From Nostoc sp. CHAB 5844 (GTDB lineage: Bacteria > Cyanobacteriota > Cyanobacteriia > Cyanobacteriales > Nostocaceae), in the NCBI RefSeq assembly GCF_020829595.1, contig NZ_JAIVFW010000022.1, positions 34,733 through 98,732 of the forward strand: DNA of 64,000 nt. Reading direction: 5' to 3'. The position numbers and the translations under genes are program-made. Under the pieces are notes generated by a model that worked only from the letters and a program-made list of their open reading frames with translations, did no database searches and was not told the origin of the DNA. Shown one piece after another: positions 52,433 through 61,671 of this stretch. Numbering within the stretch: the stretch's first letter is position 1; each line of letters opens with the position of its first letter.

Positions 52433-52661
52433 ATCTTACTGACAAAATTTTACTATGCTTGCACGAAATCTGATTATAATTCATATTTTATGTGTTGTTT
52501 AGGCACTCCCTCGCTGACATTAGTTAGCCGATCATTTTCCTCATTATCCAAATATTATTTCAGCAGATAACTGGTGGCTAGATAAAAAGGGTAGACTATG
52601 CAAGCCCACCCTTGATTCGTTGTCCTTATTCAGAGAGGTTTAGTCGAATTGGAGCCTATTA

Positions 52662-52847
52662 TTAGTAAGTTCCGCTATTGAATGCTTCTTCTCTTTTAGC
52701 GACTACCCAAAGTGCATGAATACTACCGGGAAGCCAACCAAGCAGGGTGAGCAAAATATTAATTACCAAAGTGGGGCCAACACCAACTGTCAGAAACACG
52801 CCTAAAGGAGGCACTACAAGAGCGAGTAAAAAACGCAATAATTTCAT
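52662..52847 (-). CDS. Pmp3/YqaE-family small membrane protein
   Basis: 61 residues, two hydrophobic spans (LLRFLLALVVPPLGVFLTVG and TLVINILLTLLGWLPGSIHA) joined by a short loop: the Pmp3 family, linked to membrane potential and salt/cold stress. Alone in transcript by position, 121 bp from the holin-like gene. Confidence 0.9.
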   Translation of the reverse strand: MKLLRFLLALVVPPLGVFLTVGVGPTLVINILLTLLGWLPGSIHALWVVAKREEAFNSGTY

Positions 52848-52968
52848 GGGTTTGCTGTTACTTTTTCAAATTGATTAACTCACATTGTCCAGAATTAACA
52901 TGACTACCAACTCTGCCTCAGGAATTATGTTAATTCTGCATTGATATTTAGAGAAGATATTACTTCTA

Positions 52969-53376
52969 CTATTGCTGAGGATTTCCTTGAGGTAATTCAC
53001 CTTGGGTTGAAGTGTTGCCTGTTAAAGACAAGTTTCTTTCAGCAAAGTAGTTACCAATGAAGGTACTAGCAAAAGATAGAACAACAGGGCCTAGAATAAA
53101 AGCAATAATTCCATGAGCGCTAAACCCAGGTACTAAAAATGCTGCTAAAGCAAAACAGATACCGTTAACAACTAGAGAAAATGCTCCGAAGGTTAGGAGG
53201 TTTAAAGGTAACGATAGAGTAGAAAGAACTGGCTTCACAGAACTATTGATTAAGCCAATTACAAGAGCAGCAATTAAGGCAGAAGGAAAATTAGCAATAT
53301 TAACACCAGGCACAACTAAATCAACAATTAGTAGGCTGAGTGCTGTAGCTAGAGTTATTAGAAATGTTCCCAACAT
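52969..53376 (-). CDS. Phage holin family 4 (DUF-type) membrane protein
   Basis: 135 residues with four membrane helices and the NSSVKPVLSTLSLPLNLLTF block of the phage-holin-4 superfamily. Despite the name these are chromosomal genes in most cyanobacteria, not phage. The tail is Gln/Asn-rich. It and the Pmp3 gene may be coexpressed in membrane stress. Confidence 0.88.
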   Translation of the reverse strand: MLGTFLITLATALSLLIVDLVVPGVNIANFPSALIAALVIGLINSSVKPVLSTLSLPLNLLTFGAFSLVVNGICFALAAFLVPGFSAHGIIAFILGPVVLSFASTFIGNYFAERNLSLTGNTSTQGELPQGNPQQ

Positions 53377-53575
53377 TTTTTTTACCTAAAAAGTCAGTGA
53401 TAGTTTGTTTGAATTTCTTTCTACTATCATTAACAATGCGCTAAGATTTCCCCTCTCTTATAAGATAGATTCTGCTTCTACCAATTGACCGATTTTAGGA
53501 GAAACTACTACCAATTTACGGTAAATTCTCTAAATTATTACGGTTTACCCACAACCAAGGCAAAAACAAACTACT

Positions 53576-54037
53576 TCACCAGAAGTTACTGCTGCCTTCA
53601 CATTCTCGCTTTGTTACATAATGACGGTAGCGAAACATTGCTTCTAGTTGAGTTTGTATTAGCCAACCACTGATAAATTCAACTGTATCTCCACCTGGCA
53701 TCGAGAAAGATATTGCATCCGTCAACCTAGTTTTGCCATCTTCTAGCTGAAATTCATGCCGATGTACCCAAGTTTCAAAAGGGCCGGATATCTGTTCATC
53801 CACAAATAGGCAATATTGTTCACATTGGGTGTGACGCGCTAACCAAGTTAAAGGCAATAGCCCAAGAAACAAGCGAAACTCTGTGATAGCACCTACTTCT
53901 AGTCCGCCTTCCCGCCGAACTACTTTGACTGGTTGCCAAGGTGGAGTTAGCATTTGCAGGATATCTGGTCTTTCATGAAATTGCCAAACTACTTCTATTG
54001 GTGCATTAATTACAGATGAATGGTTGAAGTGCAGCAT
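53576..54037 (-). CDS. SRPBCC (START-like) family protein
   Basis: 153 residues from ATG 54037 (MLHFNHSSVINAPIEVVWQF); three upstream codons are optional. A helix-grip fold with SSVINAPIEVVWQFHERPDI and a hydrophobic pocket; binds a lipid or polyketide-like ligand in related proteins. No catalytic motif. Neighbouring CPXCG gene is 90 bp away on the same strand. Confidence 0.85.
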   Translation of the reverse strand: MLHFNHSSVINAPIEVVWQFHERPDILQMLTPPWQPVKVVRREGGLEVGAITEFRLFLGLLPLTWLARHTQCEQYCLFVDEQISGPFETWVHRHEFQLEDGKTRLTDAISFSMPGGDTVEFISGWLIQTQLEAMFRYRHYVTKRECEGSSNFW

Positions 54038-54136
54038 GAACAGCAATAAAAGATGATGAAACGGATAGATTGATACAACTTAAATGCAGAAAGCGATTTT
54101 AAATCCAAAATCTAAAATCTAAAATCTAAAATAGTA

Positions 54137-54325
54137 TCAGCCTTCGTATTCGGTATCAATTTCTATATCTAAAGTGTCTTCGTCAACCCGGACATATAAA
54201 ATATTGGGGTTACAGCAAACTTGACAGTCTTCAACATAAGATTGCTGTCCACCAGCACTCAAGTCAATAAAGGTTAAATTTGGTTCGCCACAAAAGGCGC
54301 AGTAATACTCAGCAGTTGTTTGCAT
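54137..54325 (-). CDS. CPXCG-motif cysteine-rich protein
   Basis: 62 residues. Two Cys pairs, CAFC near residue 9 and CQVCC near residue 36, form a zinc-ribbon-like site; acidic C-terminus (VDEDTLDIEIDTEYEG). A small conserved family of unknown function, often beside tRNA/rRNA or radical SAM genes; here it starts 11 bp after the radical SAM gene, on the same strand. Confidence 0.88.
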   Translation of the reverse strand: MQTTAEYYCAFCGEPNLTFIDLSAGGQQSYVEDCQVCCNPNILYVRVDEDTLDIEIDTEYEG

Positions 54326-54336
54326 TCAATTTTTGG

Positions 54337-55983
54337 CTATGAATTTAAGGGCTGTAGTTCTTTGGCGGATGAGCGAAAATGACTGGTCGCTTCCTCCAAG
54401 TGCTTTAGTAGTGTAGACTGCGGTAGCGGCCCTTGCAAGTGACTCCAAGGCAAGACTTGGGCTGTTGACCAATTAGCATGGACATAGAAATCTAAATCGG
54501 GGATTTGTCCTTTAAGTTGCTTGAAGGCGCGTTTATAACTACCCAAGGAGTCGCCAAAGTCGCGGGTGAGTTCGAGAAGTTGAGATAAGCGGCGATCGCC
54601 TCTGGATAACAAAGCCTGTATGATAGACCAGTTATAACTTTCCGGACGAAAATCTATTCCTTGTGGTTTGAGTTGTTTTTGTAAAAGCTGCAACCGCTTT
54701 TCGGCTTGACGATTTACCCCAAACCATTGAAATGGTGTATGCGATTTTGGTACAAAGGTGCTACAGCCAAAGCTTAACCGCAGTCCTGGCGCAGCTTTTT
54801 TGATACTTCGCATCATCGCCACAGTTGCTTCTAAATCTTGGGCTTCCTCACCGGGAATACCAACCATCCCGTAGAGTTTCAAGCCTGAAAGTCCGCCAGC
54901 TTTGGCATTTACCGCCGCTTGAATGATTTGTTCATTTTCTAGCTTTTTATTAATGATTTGGCGGAGTTTATCGGAACCACTTTCTACAGCAATGGTAAGC
55001 GATCGCGTGTCCCGTTTCGCTAAAGTTTGGGCTAATTGCACCGTTACAGTATTAGTTCTGACTGAAGCAATACTCAATCGCACATCATCATATTTTGGCT
55101 GACTAATATAATTTAGTAACTCCTCAAACTCTGGGTGTTGTGTAACAGAAGCACCCAATAATCCCAAGCGATTTGTTACTTGTAACCCTCGTTCAATCGC
55201 TGGAACTAATGAACCTTCAAAGCTGGCAGTTCTAAATGGTAATGTGAGATAACTTGCCAAACAAAAGCGGCACATTTCCGGACAGCTTCTCACTACCTCC
55301 ACCATGTAAATATTTTCCCAAGCAGCTTTTTCAGTTACCACTGTTGATGCTGATAAAACATTGCCGCGATAAGTTTGCTTTTGGACAATGGTGGGAATAT
55401 CTGAGGAAATCGGATTAATTGACTTTACCTCACCATCCGGCGTTTGATATTCCACCTCATACAAACTCGGAACATAAATTCCTGGTACTTGTGCTAATCT
55501 TTGAAGCTGAGTTTGTCTAGCAGCGTGTCTTACTTCTTTGTAAGCTTCAACAAAATTTCCCAGCAGATTTTCCCCATCTCCTAACAAGATGATATCAAAA
55601 AAATCGGCAAAAGGTTCAGGGTTAGCTGTGAGAACTGGGCCGCCACCAAAAATTAGCGGATGAGAATCATCACGTAAATTTGCCCGCCTCGGAATATTCA
55701 AAGTTTCCAATAAATTTAAAATATTCACATAATCTAATTCCCAAGAAATTGAAAATCCCACAATTTCCGACTGTCTGGGAAGTTGTTCGTGAATATCGGT
55801 AAATAGGCGGCTTATCTGCACATCATCGCGCATTGCCAAAGTTGCCCAAACTACTTGATAGCCAAGGCTAGTGATACCCACGCTGTACTCATTAGGAAAG
55901 GCAAAAATTAGAGGTATAGCATCAGTATCAGGAGTGTTGGGAGTGAATAAAAGACGTTCAGCAGCAAATACAGATGATGTCAT
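54337..55983 (-). CDS. Radical SAM protein (B12-binding-domain type)
   Basis: 548 residues. N-terminal B12-binding-like domain (about 1-145) lacking the usual DxHxxG cobalamin ligand, then radical SAM core with Cys234, Cys238 and Cys241 (SCPEMCRFCLASYL, CX3CX2C) binding 4Fe-4S/SAM. The layout matches the TIGR03960-type family with a methylthiolation or tRNA-modifying suspicion, unproven. First gene of a probable operon with the CPXCG protein. Confidence 0.88.
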   Translation of the reverse strand: MTSSVFAAERLLFTPNTPDTDAIPLIFAFPNEYSVGITSLGYQVVWATLAMRDDVQISRLFTDIHEQLPRQSEIVGFSISWELDYVNILNLLETLNIPRRANLRDDSHPLIFGGGPVLTANPEPFADFFDIILLGDGENLLGNFVEAYKEVRHAARQTQLQRLAQVPGIYVPSLYEVEYQTPDGEVKSINPISSDIPTIVQKQTYRGNVLSASTVVTEKAAWENIYMVEVVRSCPEMCRFCLASYLTLPFRTASFEGSLVPAIERGLQVTNRLGLLGASVTQHPEFEELLNYISQPKYDDVRLSIASVRTNTVTVQLAQTLAKRDTRSLTIAVESGSDKLRQIINKKLENEQIIQAAVNAKAGGLSGLKLYGMVGIPGEEAQDLEATVAMMRSIKKAAPGLRLSFGCSTFVPKSHTPFQWFGVNRQAEKRLQLLQKQLKPQGIDFRPESYNWSIIQALLSRGDRRLSQLLELTRDFGDSLGSYKRAFKQLKGQIPDLDFYVHANWSTAQVLPWSHLQGPLPQSTLLKHLEEATSHFRSSAKELQPLNS

Positions 55984-56137
55984 GTCAAAATAATTTGTAA
56001 TTCGTAATTCGTAATTGTTTATTTTGATAGTATATTATGGTGCTTTATGACAATTTAAGAGTTACTGCGTTGTCCACAATCAGTTTCATCTATATTTTTA
56101 TAGCGAAAAAATTGAACCAAGACTCGGCGTACCTTTG

Positions 56138-56213
56138 TCTTGAAAAGTTTCCTACGGAGGGAAACCCTCCTTCAGAACTTTTCGCTGCGTTTACCTCCGC
56201 GAGCCTCTGCGTT
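56138..56213. repeat. AACGCAGAG / AAAAGTT...AACTTTT repeat, inverted copy
   Basis: Reverse complement of 15594-15675 over most of its length, including GAAAAGTTTCCTACGGAGGG. It ends exactly where the MITE at 56216 begins. Confidence 0.8.
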
Positions 56214-56215
56214 TA

Positions 56216-56445
56216 GAGGATGTCTGAGAAGTCTCATTTCATACTAGCCTTTGCGACTGAAGTCGCGGCTACACAGACTCTCACCCCTCCGGGTTCGCCA
56301 GTTGCCTGCGGAGGGAAACCCTCCCGCAGCACTGGTCTCACCGCCTACGCGGGTTCAAAAACTTTAATTCTCTATTAGTCCGCGTAGGCGGACTTCGTTT
56401 GTGTAGTAGCGAATTATATTCGCCCATTACTTTTCAGACATCCTC
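56216..56445. mobile_element. 230-bp MITE with 17-bp inverted ends and TTA duplication
   Basis: Ends GAGGATGTCTGAGAAGT and (reverse complement) GAGGATGTCTGAAAAGT, one mismatch, flanked by TTA on both sides (56213-56215, 56446-56448), fitting IS5-type 3-bp duplication. Interior holds a GACTGAAGTCGCGGCTACAC repeat and a nested CGCCAGTTGCCTGCGG...GCAGCACTGG palindrome. No ORF. It lies in the 588-bp gap upstream of the radical SAM gene and downstream of nagZ, which also has a GTAATTC tandem repeat (55994-56015). Confidence 0.8.
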
Positions 56446-56571
56446 TTAAAAGTCAAGCTTTAGCTATCTCTATTTTACAGTAAAGATTTATCTCTCGCAG
56501 AAGCGCACAGAGGCTAAACAGTTTGAGAGTTGATGATATCAAATTTTATTTTCTCATTTAGCAACGTCATA

Positions 56572-57657
56572 CTAAAAAGTACAAGCGATCGCTAATTCTG
56601 CATGTTGTAGTAATGTAGCTTTATCCAACGTATGGACAATATATTGCGGTGTTTGTGCTAATAGTTTTTCAATCCTCTTTCTAGCTGCTGTAACTACCGC
56701 TTCCTGCAAATGACCTTTGCTGAGAGAGTCAGCAAAATCTGCCGCCATATAATAAGTACGTTCCAAAGACGATGAATTGATATTCCGCGACAGGATGAAC
56801 AAGTCACACCCAGCATTGAATGCGCGGGCGACAGTACCACTTTGGGTAAACATATCGGAGATGGCTTTCATATCCAAGTCATCGGAGACAACCACACCCT
56901 TGAAACCAAGTTCTTCTCGCAGGATGTTTTGAAGAATAGGTTGCGAAATTGTCGCTGGTACATCTGGGTCGATTTTCGGAAACAAGATGTGAGTTGTCAT
57001 AATTAAGGGAATTTGTGCTTCTATCAAGGCTTTGAAAGGTATCAGTTCGCGATCGCGTAAATCTTGTAGAGTTAAATTAAGTACTGGTAACTCAATATGT
57101 GAGTCTGTACTGGTATCTCCATGTCCAGGAAAGTGCTTGGCACATCCTAAAACACCAGCTTCCTGAAGTCCTAGGTAATATTCCAGCACACCCTCAACAG
57201 CCGTTTCCGGTGTATTGCCAAAGGCCCGCGGCCCAATTACGGGGTTATGAGGATTAGAATAAACGTCGGCTACAGGAGACCAAGATACGTTAATTCCCAG
57301 TGATTTCAGTTCTGTGGCTGTGGCTTTTGCTACTTCACGAGTATGCGATCGCAATAGCAAAGCATAGGGAAATCTGGTAATTGGTAAAGGTGTGCGTACT
57401 ACACGTCCGCCTTCATGATCTAAAGTCATGAACATTGAATCACGTTCTGCATATTCTCGAATTTGGTCTATTAGTTCTTTAAAGCTGGCTAACCAAACCT
57501 CATAAGGAATACCATCTCTAAAATTTTTAGCAAAAAATATTACGCCAATTGGTTTTAATTCACTGAGCGCCCGTTTATCATCATCGCTCAATTTTGTGCC
57601 AGAAATACCTAGAATTACATGATTTCCGAATAACTTCATATCTTGTGTTTTCGACAT
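56572..57657 (-). CDS. nagZ: Beta-N-acetylhexosaminidase, glycoside hydrolase family 3
   Basis: 361 residues, single GH3 barrel. Catalytic motifs KHFPGHGDTSTDSH (174-187, with the GH3 His/Asp dyad) and VVSDDLDMKAI (nucleophile Asp). MTLDHEGGRVVR near 78-89 binds substrate. NagZ removes GlcNAc from muropeptides in cell-wall recycling; a signal peptide is absent, consistent with cytoplasmic NagZ. No partner gene is adjacent. Confidence 0.9.
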   Translation of the reverse strand: MSKTQDMKLFGNHVILGISGTKLSDDDKRALSELKPIGVIFFAKNFRDGIPYEVWLASFKELIDQIREYAERDSMFMTLDHEGGRVVRTPLPITRFPYALLLRSHTREVAKATATELKSLGINVSWSPVADVYSNPHNPVIGPRAFGNTPETAVEGVLEYYLGLQEAGVLGCAKHFPGHGDTSTDSHIELPVLNLTLQDLRDRELIPFKALIEAQIPLIMTTHILFPKIDPDVPATISQPILQNILREELGFKGVVVSDDLDMKAISDMFTQSGTVARAFNAGCDLFILSRNINSSSLERTYYMAADFADSLSKGHLQEAVVTAARKRIEKLLAQTPQYIVHTLDKATLLQHAELAIACTF

Positions 57658-58025
57658 AATTTATTACCTATTATTTCTATAAATTAAGTATTAATACTGT
57701 ATTCATCAAATAGTGACTCTCTACATTCCTTTATAAATTGCGCTCAAGCTTACTATACGGGTTTCTTCATTTCAGACTTCATACTACCCTTCTCCCAAAG
57801 GGAGACGCTACGCGAACGGGAAGCCACCCAAAGGGTGTCTACACACTTCATACTTCAGCCTTTCACTGTACACGATATCTTAAATTCTTCAAGAATCTGG
57901 TGTTACTTACAAAGAAACTGTAAATTCACTATAGTTTTATAGCCCATTTGCACTGACATCAATTAAGATTTAGTGACTTATAATTACGAATTTTTACTTA
58001 CGTATTTGTTAGGGAAAGCATTGAC
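57658..58025. other. Intergenic, nagZ / PhyH-like gene
   Basis: 368 bp. Repeats only: CTTCTCCCAAAGGGAGACGC (palindromic), CACCCAAAGGGTGTCTACAC and ACTTCAG-type heptamers around 57768-57860. No gene seen. Confidence 0.4.
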
Positions 58026-59024
58026 GTGATCGCATCCTGCTATTCTATGTTTATGAAAATTATGTCGCTAAATCTATTCAATGATTATTTTGAGAATTTT
58101 GTAACCAAAGTTCAGGATTTTTGTTACGAAAATTATCAAGGTTTGACTAAAAATCCTCGATGGTTGTTAATGCGGAAAATAGCAAAATTTCAACTAGTGA
58201 GAGATATAATCAAGTATTTTTCTAAATCTAGTCTTCACGCATTTTTACAGTTAATCAATGAGCAAAATTCATATTTTGCAGATGTAGAGGTAGATGAGGT
58301 TGTGAAAAATTTGCATGAGGAAGGTTTATTTTTAGGAATTAACTTACCTCAAGAGGTTGTCCAAGAAATAGTAATGTTTGCTAAATCAACAGCTTGTTAT
58401 GCCAATAGGAAATCTCATTTAGGGTTTTATTATCATCAAAAAGAAGTAGCGCAAAATCAGGTAGGGAAACAATTTACTACAGGTTGTTATTTCAACACAG
58501 GTTTGTTTTGTTCAGCAATTAAAAAATTGCAAAATGACCCAAAGTTATTGGCGATCGCAGCTAAATATTTAGACGCTCAACCAGTGCATCAAGGTAATAA
58601 ACTATGGTGGAGTTTTGCTGGCGAAAGTACATATAAGGAACAAAGTCAAGCTGCTCAATTTTTTCACTATGACTTAGATGATTATCGCTTTATCAAATTT
58701 TTCTTTTATTTGACTGATGTAGATTCTCAAAGCGGTCAACATATGTGCGTTCGTCGTAGTCACAAAAAGAAAAAAAGCACACATCTTTGGTTTCGTAAAC
58801 GCGAAACAGATCAAGATATTATCAATTATTACGGTCAGGAATCTTTAGTCAGTATTTCTGGTCAAGCAGGCTTTGGATTTGCAGAAGACCCGCTATGCTT
58901 CCATAAAGGACTACCGCCAACGCACAAAGACCGCTTAATTTTACAAATAGAATTTGCAACTACTGACTATCAAATGCAGCATGACATCAAAGACACTGCT
59001 TTGTTAAAAATGGTCAATGTTTAA
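58026..59024 (+). CDS. Phytanoyl-CoA dioxygenase-like Fe(II)/2OG oxygenase
   Basis: 332 residues from GTG 58026, which has AGGGA 9-13 nt upstream; ATG codons at 58047 or 58053 are alternatives. The C-terminal half has H-x-D in FFHYDLDDYRFIKFF and a distal His in CFHKGLPPTHKDRLIL, with Arg for 2-oxoglutarate (DRLILQIEF), the double-stranded beta-helix site. N-terminal 100 residues are poorly conserved helices. Substrate unknown; related cyanobacterial proteins often modify natural products, but no such cluster is visible here. Confidence 0.75.
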   Translation: MIASCYSMFMKIMSLNLFNDYFENFVTKVQDFCYENYQGLTKNPRWLLMRKIAKFQLVRDIIKYFSKSSLHAFLQLINEQNSYFADVEVDEVVKNLHEEGLFLGINLPQEVVQEIVMFAKSTACYANRKSHLGFYYHQKEVAQNQVGKQFTTGCYFNTGLFCSAIKKLQNDPKLLAIAAKYLDAQPVHQGNKLWWSFAGESTYKEQSQAAQFFHYDLDDYRFIKFFFYLTDVDSQSGQHMCVRRSHKKKKSTHLWFRKRETDQDIINYYGQESLVSISGQAGFGFAEDPLCFHKGLPPTHKDRLILQIEFATTDYQMQHDIKDTALLKMVNV

Positions 59025-59106
59025 GCTGTCATTTCTCTCTAAATCTCAGCCTCGACCACAACTTGCTTAATTCAACAAAACTGACCGCTTCTTTTCATCA
59101 TTTATA

Positions 59107-59195
59107 GAACTTACGCAGACTCTATGATTTCTTGGCGTTCTTGGCGACTTGGCGGTTCGATAAATTGAGCTTTTTGGCTATTTTTGCGTAAGTCC
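59107..59195. mobile_element. 89-bp MITE encoding the end of an ABC ATPase
   Basis: Ends GAACTTACGCA (59107-59117) and TGCGTAAGTCC (59185-59195), the same terminal repeat as the element at 29758-29935. Interior carries a CTTGGCGACTTGGCGGTTCG repeat. On the minus strand it is read as the last 28 codons and TAA stop of the ABC gene. Confidence 0.75.
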
Positions 59196-59851
59196 TGATT
59201 TAGTCCACTACTCAGTGTTGCTGGATCAACTGATAGCAGTTCGCCGTGATTGAGTGTCCAACAACGGTCGGCGATCGCTAACAAATCTCCAGCATCATGT
59301 GTTACTACTAACAGTGTCCAGTCTTTTTTCAGTTTCGCTAATAAATTGACTAGTTGCTGACGCATCGACCAATCTAAGCCAGCTGTCGGTTCATCTAACA
59401 ACAGTACATTTGGCTGACGAATTAATTGCACTGCTAAAGCCAAACGCCGTTGTTGTCCTCCACTTAAAGCATAAGGTGCAGCAGAAAGCGATAAATGCTC
59501 TAATCCCACTTCAGTGAGTGCCTGCTTAACTCGTTCTGAGCCTAACTCAGGATGCCCTAAACGCAATTCTTCTAAAATCGTACCACCGCAAAAGTGCCGT
59601 TCGGGAAACTGAAACACTATACCAGCCAATTGTTGTAGCTGTTCGGCTATGAGTTCTTGTTCTCTCCAAAACACTCCGCCAGAAGTAGGTTCAGCCAATC
59701 CAGACAAAATTTCTAATAACGTGCTTTTACCAGAACCACTAGGGCCGATAATTAAACCTAACTGCTGAGGTGGTAATTCTAGGTTAATTGACTTGAGAAT
59801 TGCTGTTGGGCAAGCTGTGGGATGATAAATTAAATTTCTGAGATAGAGCAT
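59111..59851 (-). CDS. Orphan ABC ATPase, cobalt/ECF-transporter type
   Basis: 246 residues, one ABC domain: Walker [15 protein letters not shown] 36-49, Q-loop FQFPERHF, signature LSGGQQRRLAL, Walker B VLLLDEPTAG and switch LVVTHD. FQFPERHF and short length fit CbiO/EcfA ATPases. No permease or substrate-binding component is adjacent, so its partner is elsewhere. The C-terminus (DLRKNSQKAQFIEPPSRQER and on to the stop) is encoded by an 89-bp MITE and is probably not ancestral. Confidence 0.88.
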   Translation of the reverse strand: MLYLRNLIYHPTACPTAILKSINLELPPQQLGLIIGPSGSGKSTLLEILSGLAEPTSGGVFWREQELIAEQLQQLAGIVFQFPERHFCGGTILEELRLGHPELGSERVKQALTEVGLEHLSLSAAPYALSGGQQRRLALAVQLIRQPNVLLLDEPTAGLDWSMRQQLVNLLAKLKKDWTLLVVTHDAGDLLAIADRCWTLNHGELLSVDPATLSSGLNQDLRKNSQKAQFIEPPSRQERQEIIESA

Positions 59852-60144
59852 TTGTTAAAATTACCAAAAATTGGCGAATTACTCACTAACTAAGGTTAAC
59901 TACACCAAGTACAACCGGAGAATTCCGAAACGCTACAAGCATGATCTCACAGCCAGACTATCTCTCCATTTTGGCAGAATAACCCTTGATTCAGAGCTAA
60001 AACAATCATGGGAACTTGCAAAAATTAGCCAAGTCAACCTGTTTAGAATCTGGTAACTGAAATAAAACTAAATTGAGATGAAACATTTTTTGCATTTTAG
60101 GTAACATATAAGGCTATTTCAACCGCAATTATTCTGAGGTGCTA

Positions 60145-61080
60145 ATGACTAAATTATTTCCCACTTCACAAATAGTATTTACTAAATTAACTAAGCTTGC
60201 TCAGGCAACTTTAACAGCTGCTGCCGCACTTAATCTCTGGGTGACTCCATCCCTAGCAGGCGATCCCTTCCGCAGTAGCGAACCCCATGAAATAGGTGCT
60301 AATACAGAAGCCGCTTTTAAAGCTATTTTCCAACAAGGCAATTATCCTGCTGCTGAACGTTACCTCAAACAAGCATTAGAAAAGGAACCAAATGAACCTC
60401 TAGCTTATGCCATGCAGGCATCATTAGCATACGCCAAGGGAGATTTAACAGGTTTAAATAACTACAGCAAGCAAACTTTAGAAACTGGGCAGAAGCTCAT
60501 TGCTAATGACCCTTTGCGTGGTAATTTATACACTGCGGTTGGGCATTTCTTTGAAGGTGCTGTAATTCTAACGCGTGAGGGTACAGTTAAAGGTGCGCCC
60601 CAAGCTTTAAGTCGGTTGCGGCAAGTATATAAGTATTTGGATCAAGCAGAAGCGATTTCTCCTAAAGATCCAGAACTGAATTTACTCAAAGGTTACATGG
60701 ATTTGATGCTATCTGTTAGCCTGCCTTTTGCCAATCCTGATGAGGCAATTGGGCGGTTAGAGACAAGTGCTGCACCTAAGTATTTGGCAGATCGAGGTAT
60801 TGCAATTGGCTATCGAGATTTGAAACAATATTCTCAGGCGTTAGATTACGCTAATCAGGCTATCAACGGCACACCAGACAACCCAGAGGTGTATTATCTC
60901 AAAGCCCAAATCCTCAAACAACAAGGAAGACGAGAAAAAAGTCAGCAGTTACTTAGAGAAGCGATCGCTAATTTTGACAAAGCCTTAACGAAAAAATCTC
61001 AACTGCCAGCTAGTTTAGTCAAACAAATCGAACGAGAACGCACCAGTGCTGTCAACCAGTTAAATAATTCAGGTAGATAA
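60145..61080 (+). CDS. Exported TPR-repeat protein
   Basis: 311 residues from ATG 60145 (GAGG 5 nt upstream). Signal-like start (about 12-36, KLAQATLTAAAALNLWVTPS), then TPR repeats: FQQGNYPAAERYLKQALEKE, PLAYAMQASLAYAKGDLTGL, and at the end DLKQYSQALDYANQAINGTP plus PEVYYLKAQILKQQGRREKS. Similar to cyanobacterial proteins involved in thylakoid/photosystem assembly (Sll0183-like), a weak comparison. Periplasmic or lumenal scaffold by inference. Confidence 0.8.
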   Translation: MTKLFPTSQIVFTKLTKLAQATLTAAAALNLWVTPSLAGDPFRSSEPHEIGANTEAAFKAIFQQGNYPAAERYLKQALEKEPNEPLAYAMQASLAYAKGDLTGLNNYSKQTLETGQKLIANDPLRGNLYTAVGHFFEGAVILTREGTVKGAPQALSRLRQVYKYLDQAEAISPKDPELNLLKGYMDLMLSVSLPFANPDEAIGRLETSAAPKYLADRGIAIGYRDLKQYSQALDYANQAINGTPDNPEVYYLKAQILKQQGRREKSQQLLREAIANFDKALTKKSQLPASLVKQIERERTSAVNQLNNSGR

Positions 61081-61210
61081 TGAGAAAAGTCTGAAGTCTG
61101 AAGTCTGAAGTCTGAAATTTTATTCTTCAGTTTTCATCCTTTAGCCTTCATTCTTGATTAGCCACCTGTTTGATATGCTTATTTTGAGTAACAGTAATTG
61201 AGATAATTGA

Positions 61211-61663
61211 ATGCACATTCAGTTTCGTGAATTTAATCCGTTTGATGTCTGGATTTGGTTGAGATTTAGTACAATACCTTCTCAAAGGGAAAAAGAATAT
61301 ATAGAAGAAGTTTTTAACTCCTGGTTTTACTTGGGTAAATTAGGTGCATTTAATGCCGAAAACCTGCAAGTTCAGGAGACAGGGTTGGAAATTAGCTATA
61401 TAGATTATGACTCACAAGGCTATGACAAAAGTTTGTTAGCGCTGATGCACAACATGGGTGAGATTGAGTATGAAGGACAATGGGCGCGGTGTTGGTTTGA
61501 CTTAGGAACTAGTGATGCGATCGCTTTAGATATTTTCATCAACGCTCTCACCCAGCTAAGTGAAGAATACGTCACTATTGAACAATTGTATATTGGCGGC
61601 GAAAATGAAGATTGGCCTGTCGAAGATAGCGACAGCCGCTCTTACTCGATATACGATAATTAG
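61211..61663 (+). CDS. DUF3531-family protein
   Basis: 150 residues, whole length DUF3531: MHIQFREFNPFDVWIWLRFS, FNSWFYLGKLGAFNAENLQV, GQWARCWFDLGTSDAIALDI. Found across cyanobacteria and plastids of plants; function not known to me. Its TAG overlaps the GTG of the Nudix gene by one base, so they are coupled. Confidence 0.88.
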   Translation: MHIQFREFNPFDVWIWLRFSTIPSQREKEYIEEVFNSWFYLGKLGAFNAENLQVQETGLEISYIDYDSQGYDKSLLALMHNMGEIEYEGQWARCWFDLGTSDAIALDIFINALTQLSEEYVTIEQLYIGGENEDWPVEDSDSRSYSIYDN

Positions 61664-61671
61664 TGACAAGA

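Noticed and set aside
52969..53376. Prophage remnant based on a holin-like protein
   Set aside because: No other phage genes are nearby, and this family is a common chromosomal membrane protein in cyanobacteria.
59871..60056. 61-codon plus-strand ORF before the TPR gene
   Set aside because: No ribosome site, no homology-like pattern, irregular composition; probably chance.
61086..61113. Heptamer arrays (AGTCTGA, AAAAGTC, GTAATTC) resembling CRISPR
   Set aside because: Units are contiguous with no spacers and no cas genes; they are simple tandem repeats.
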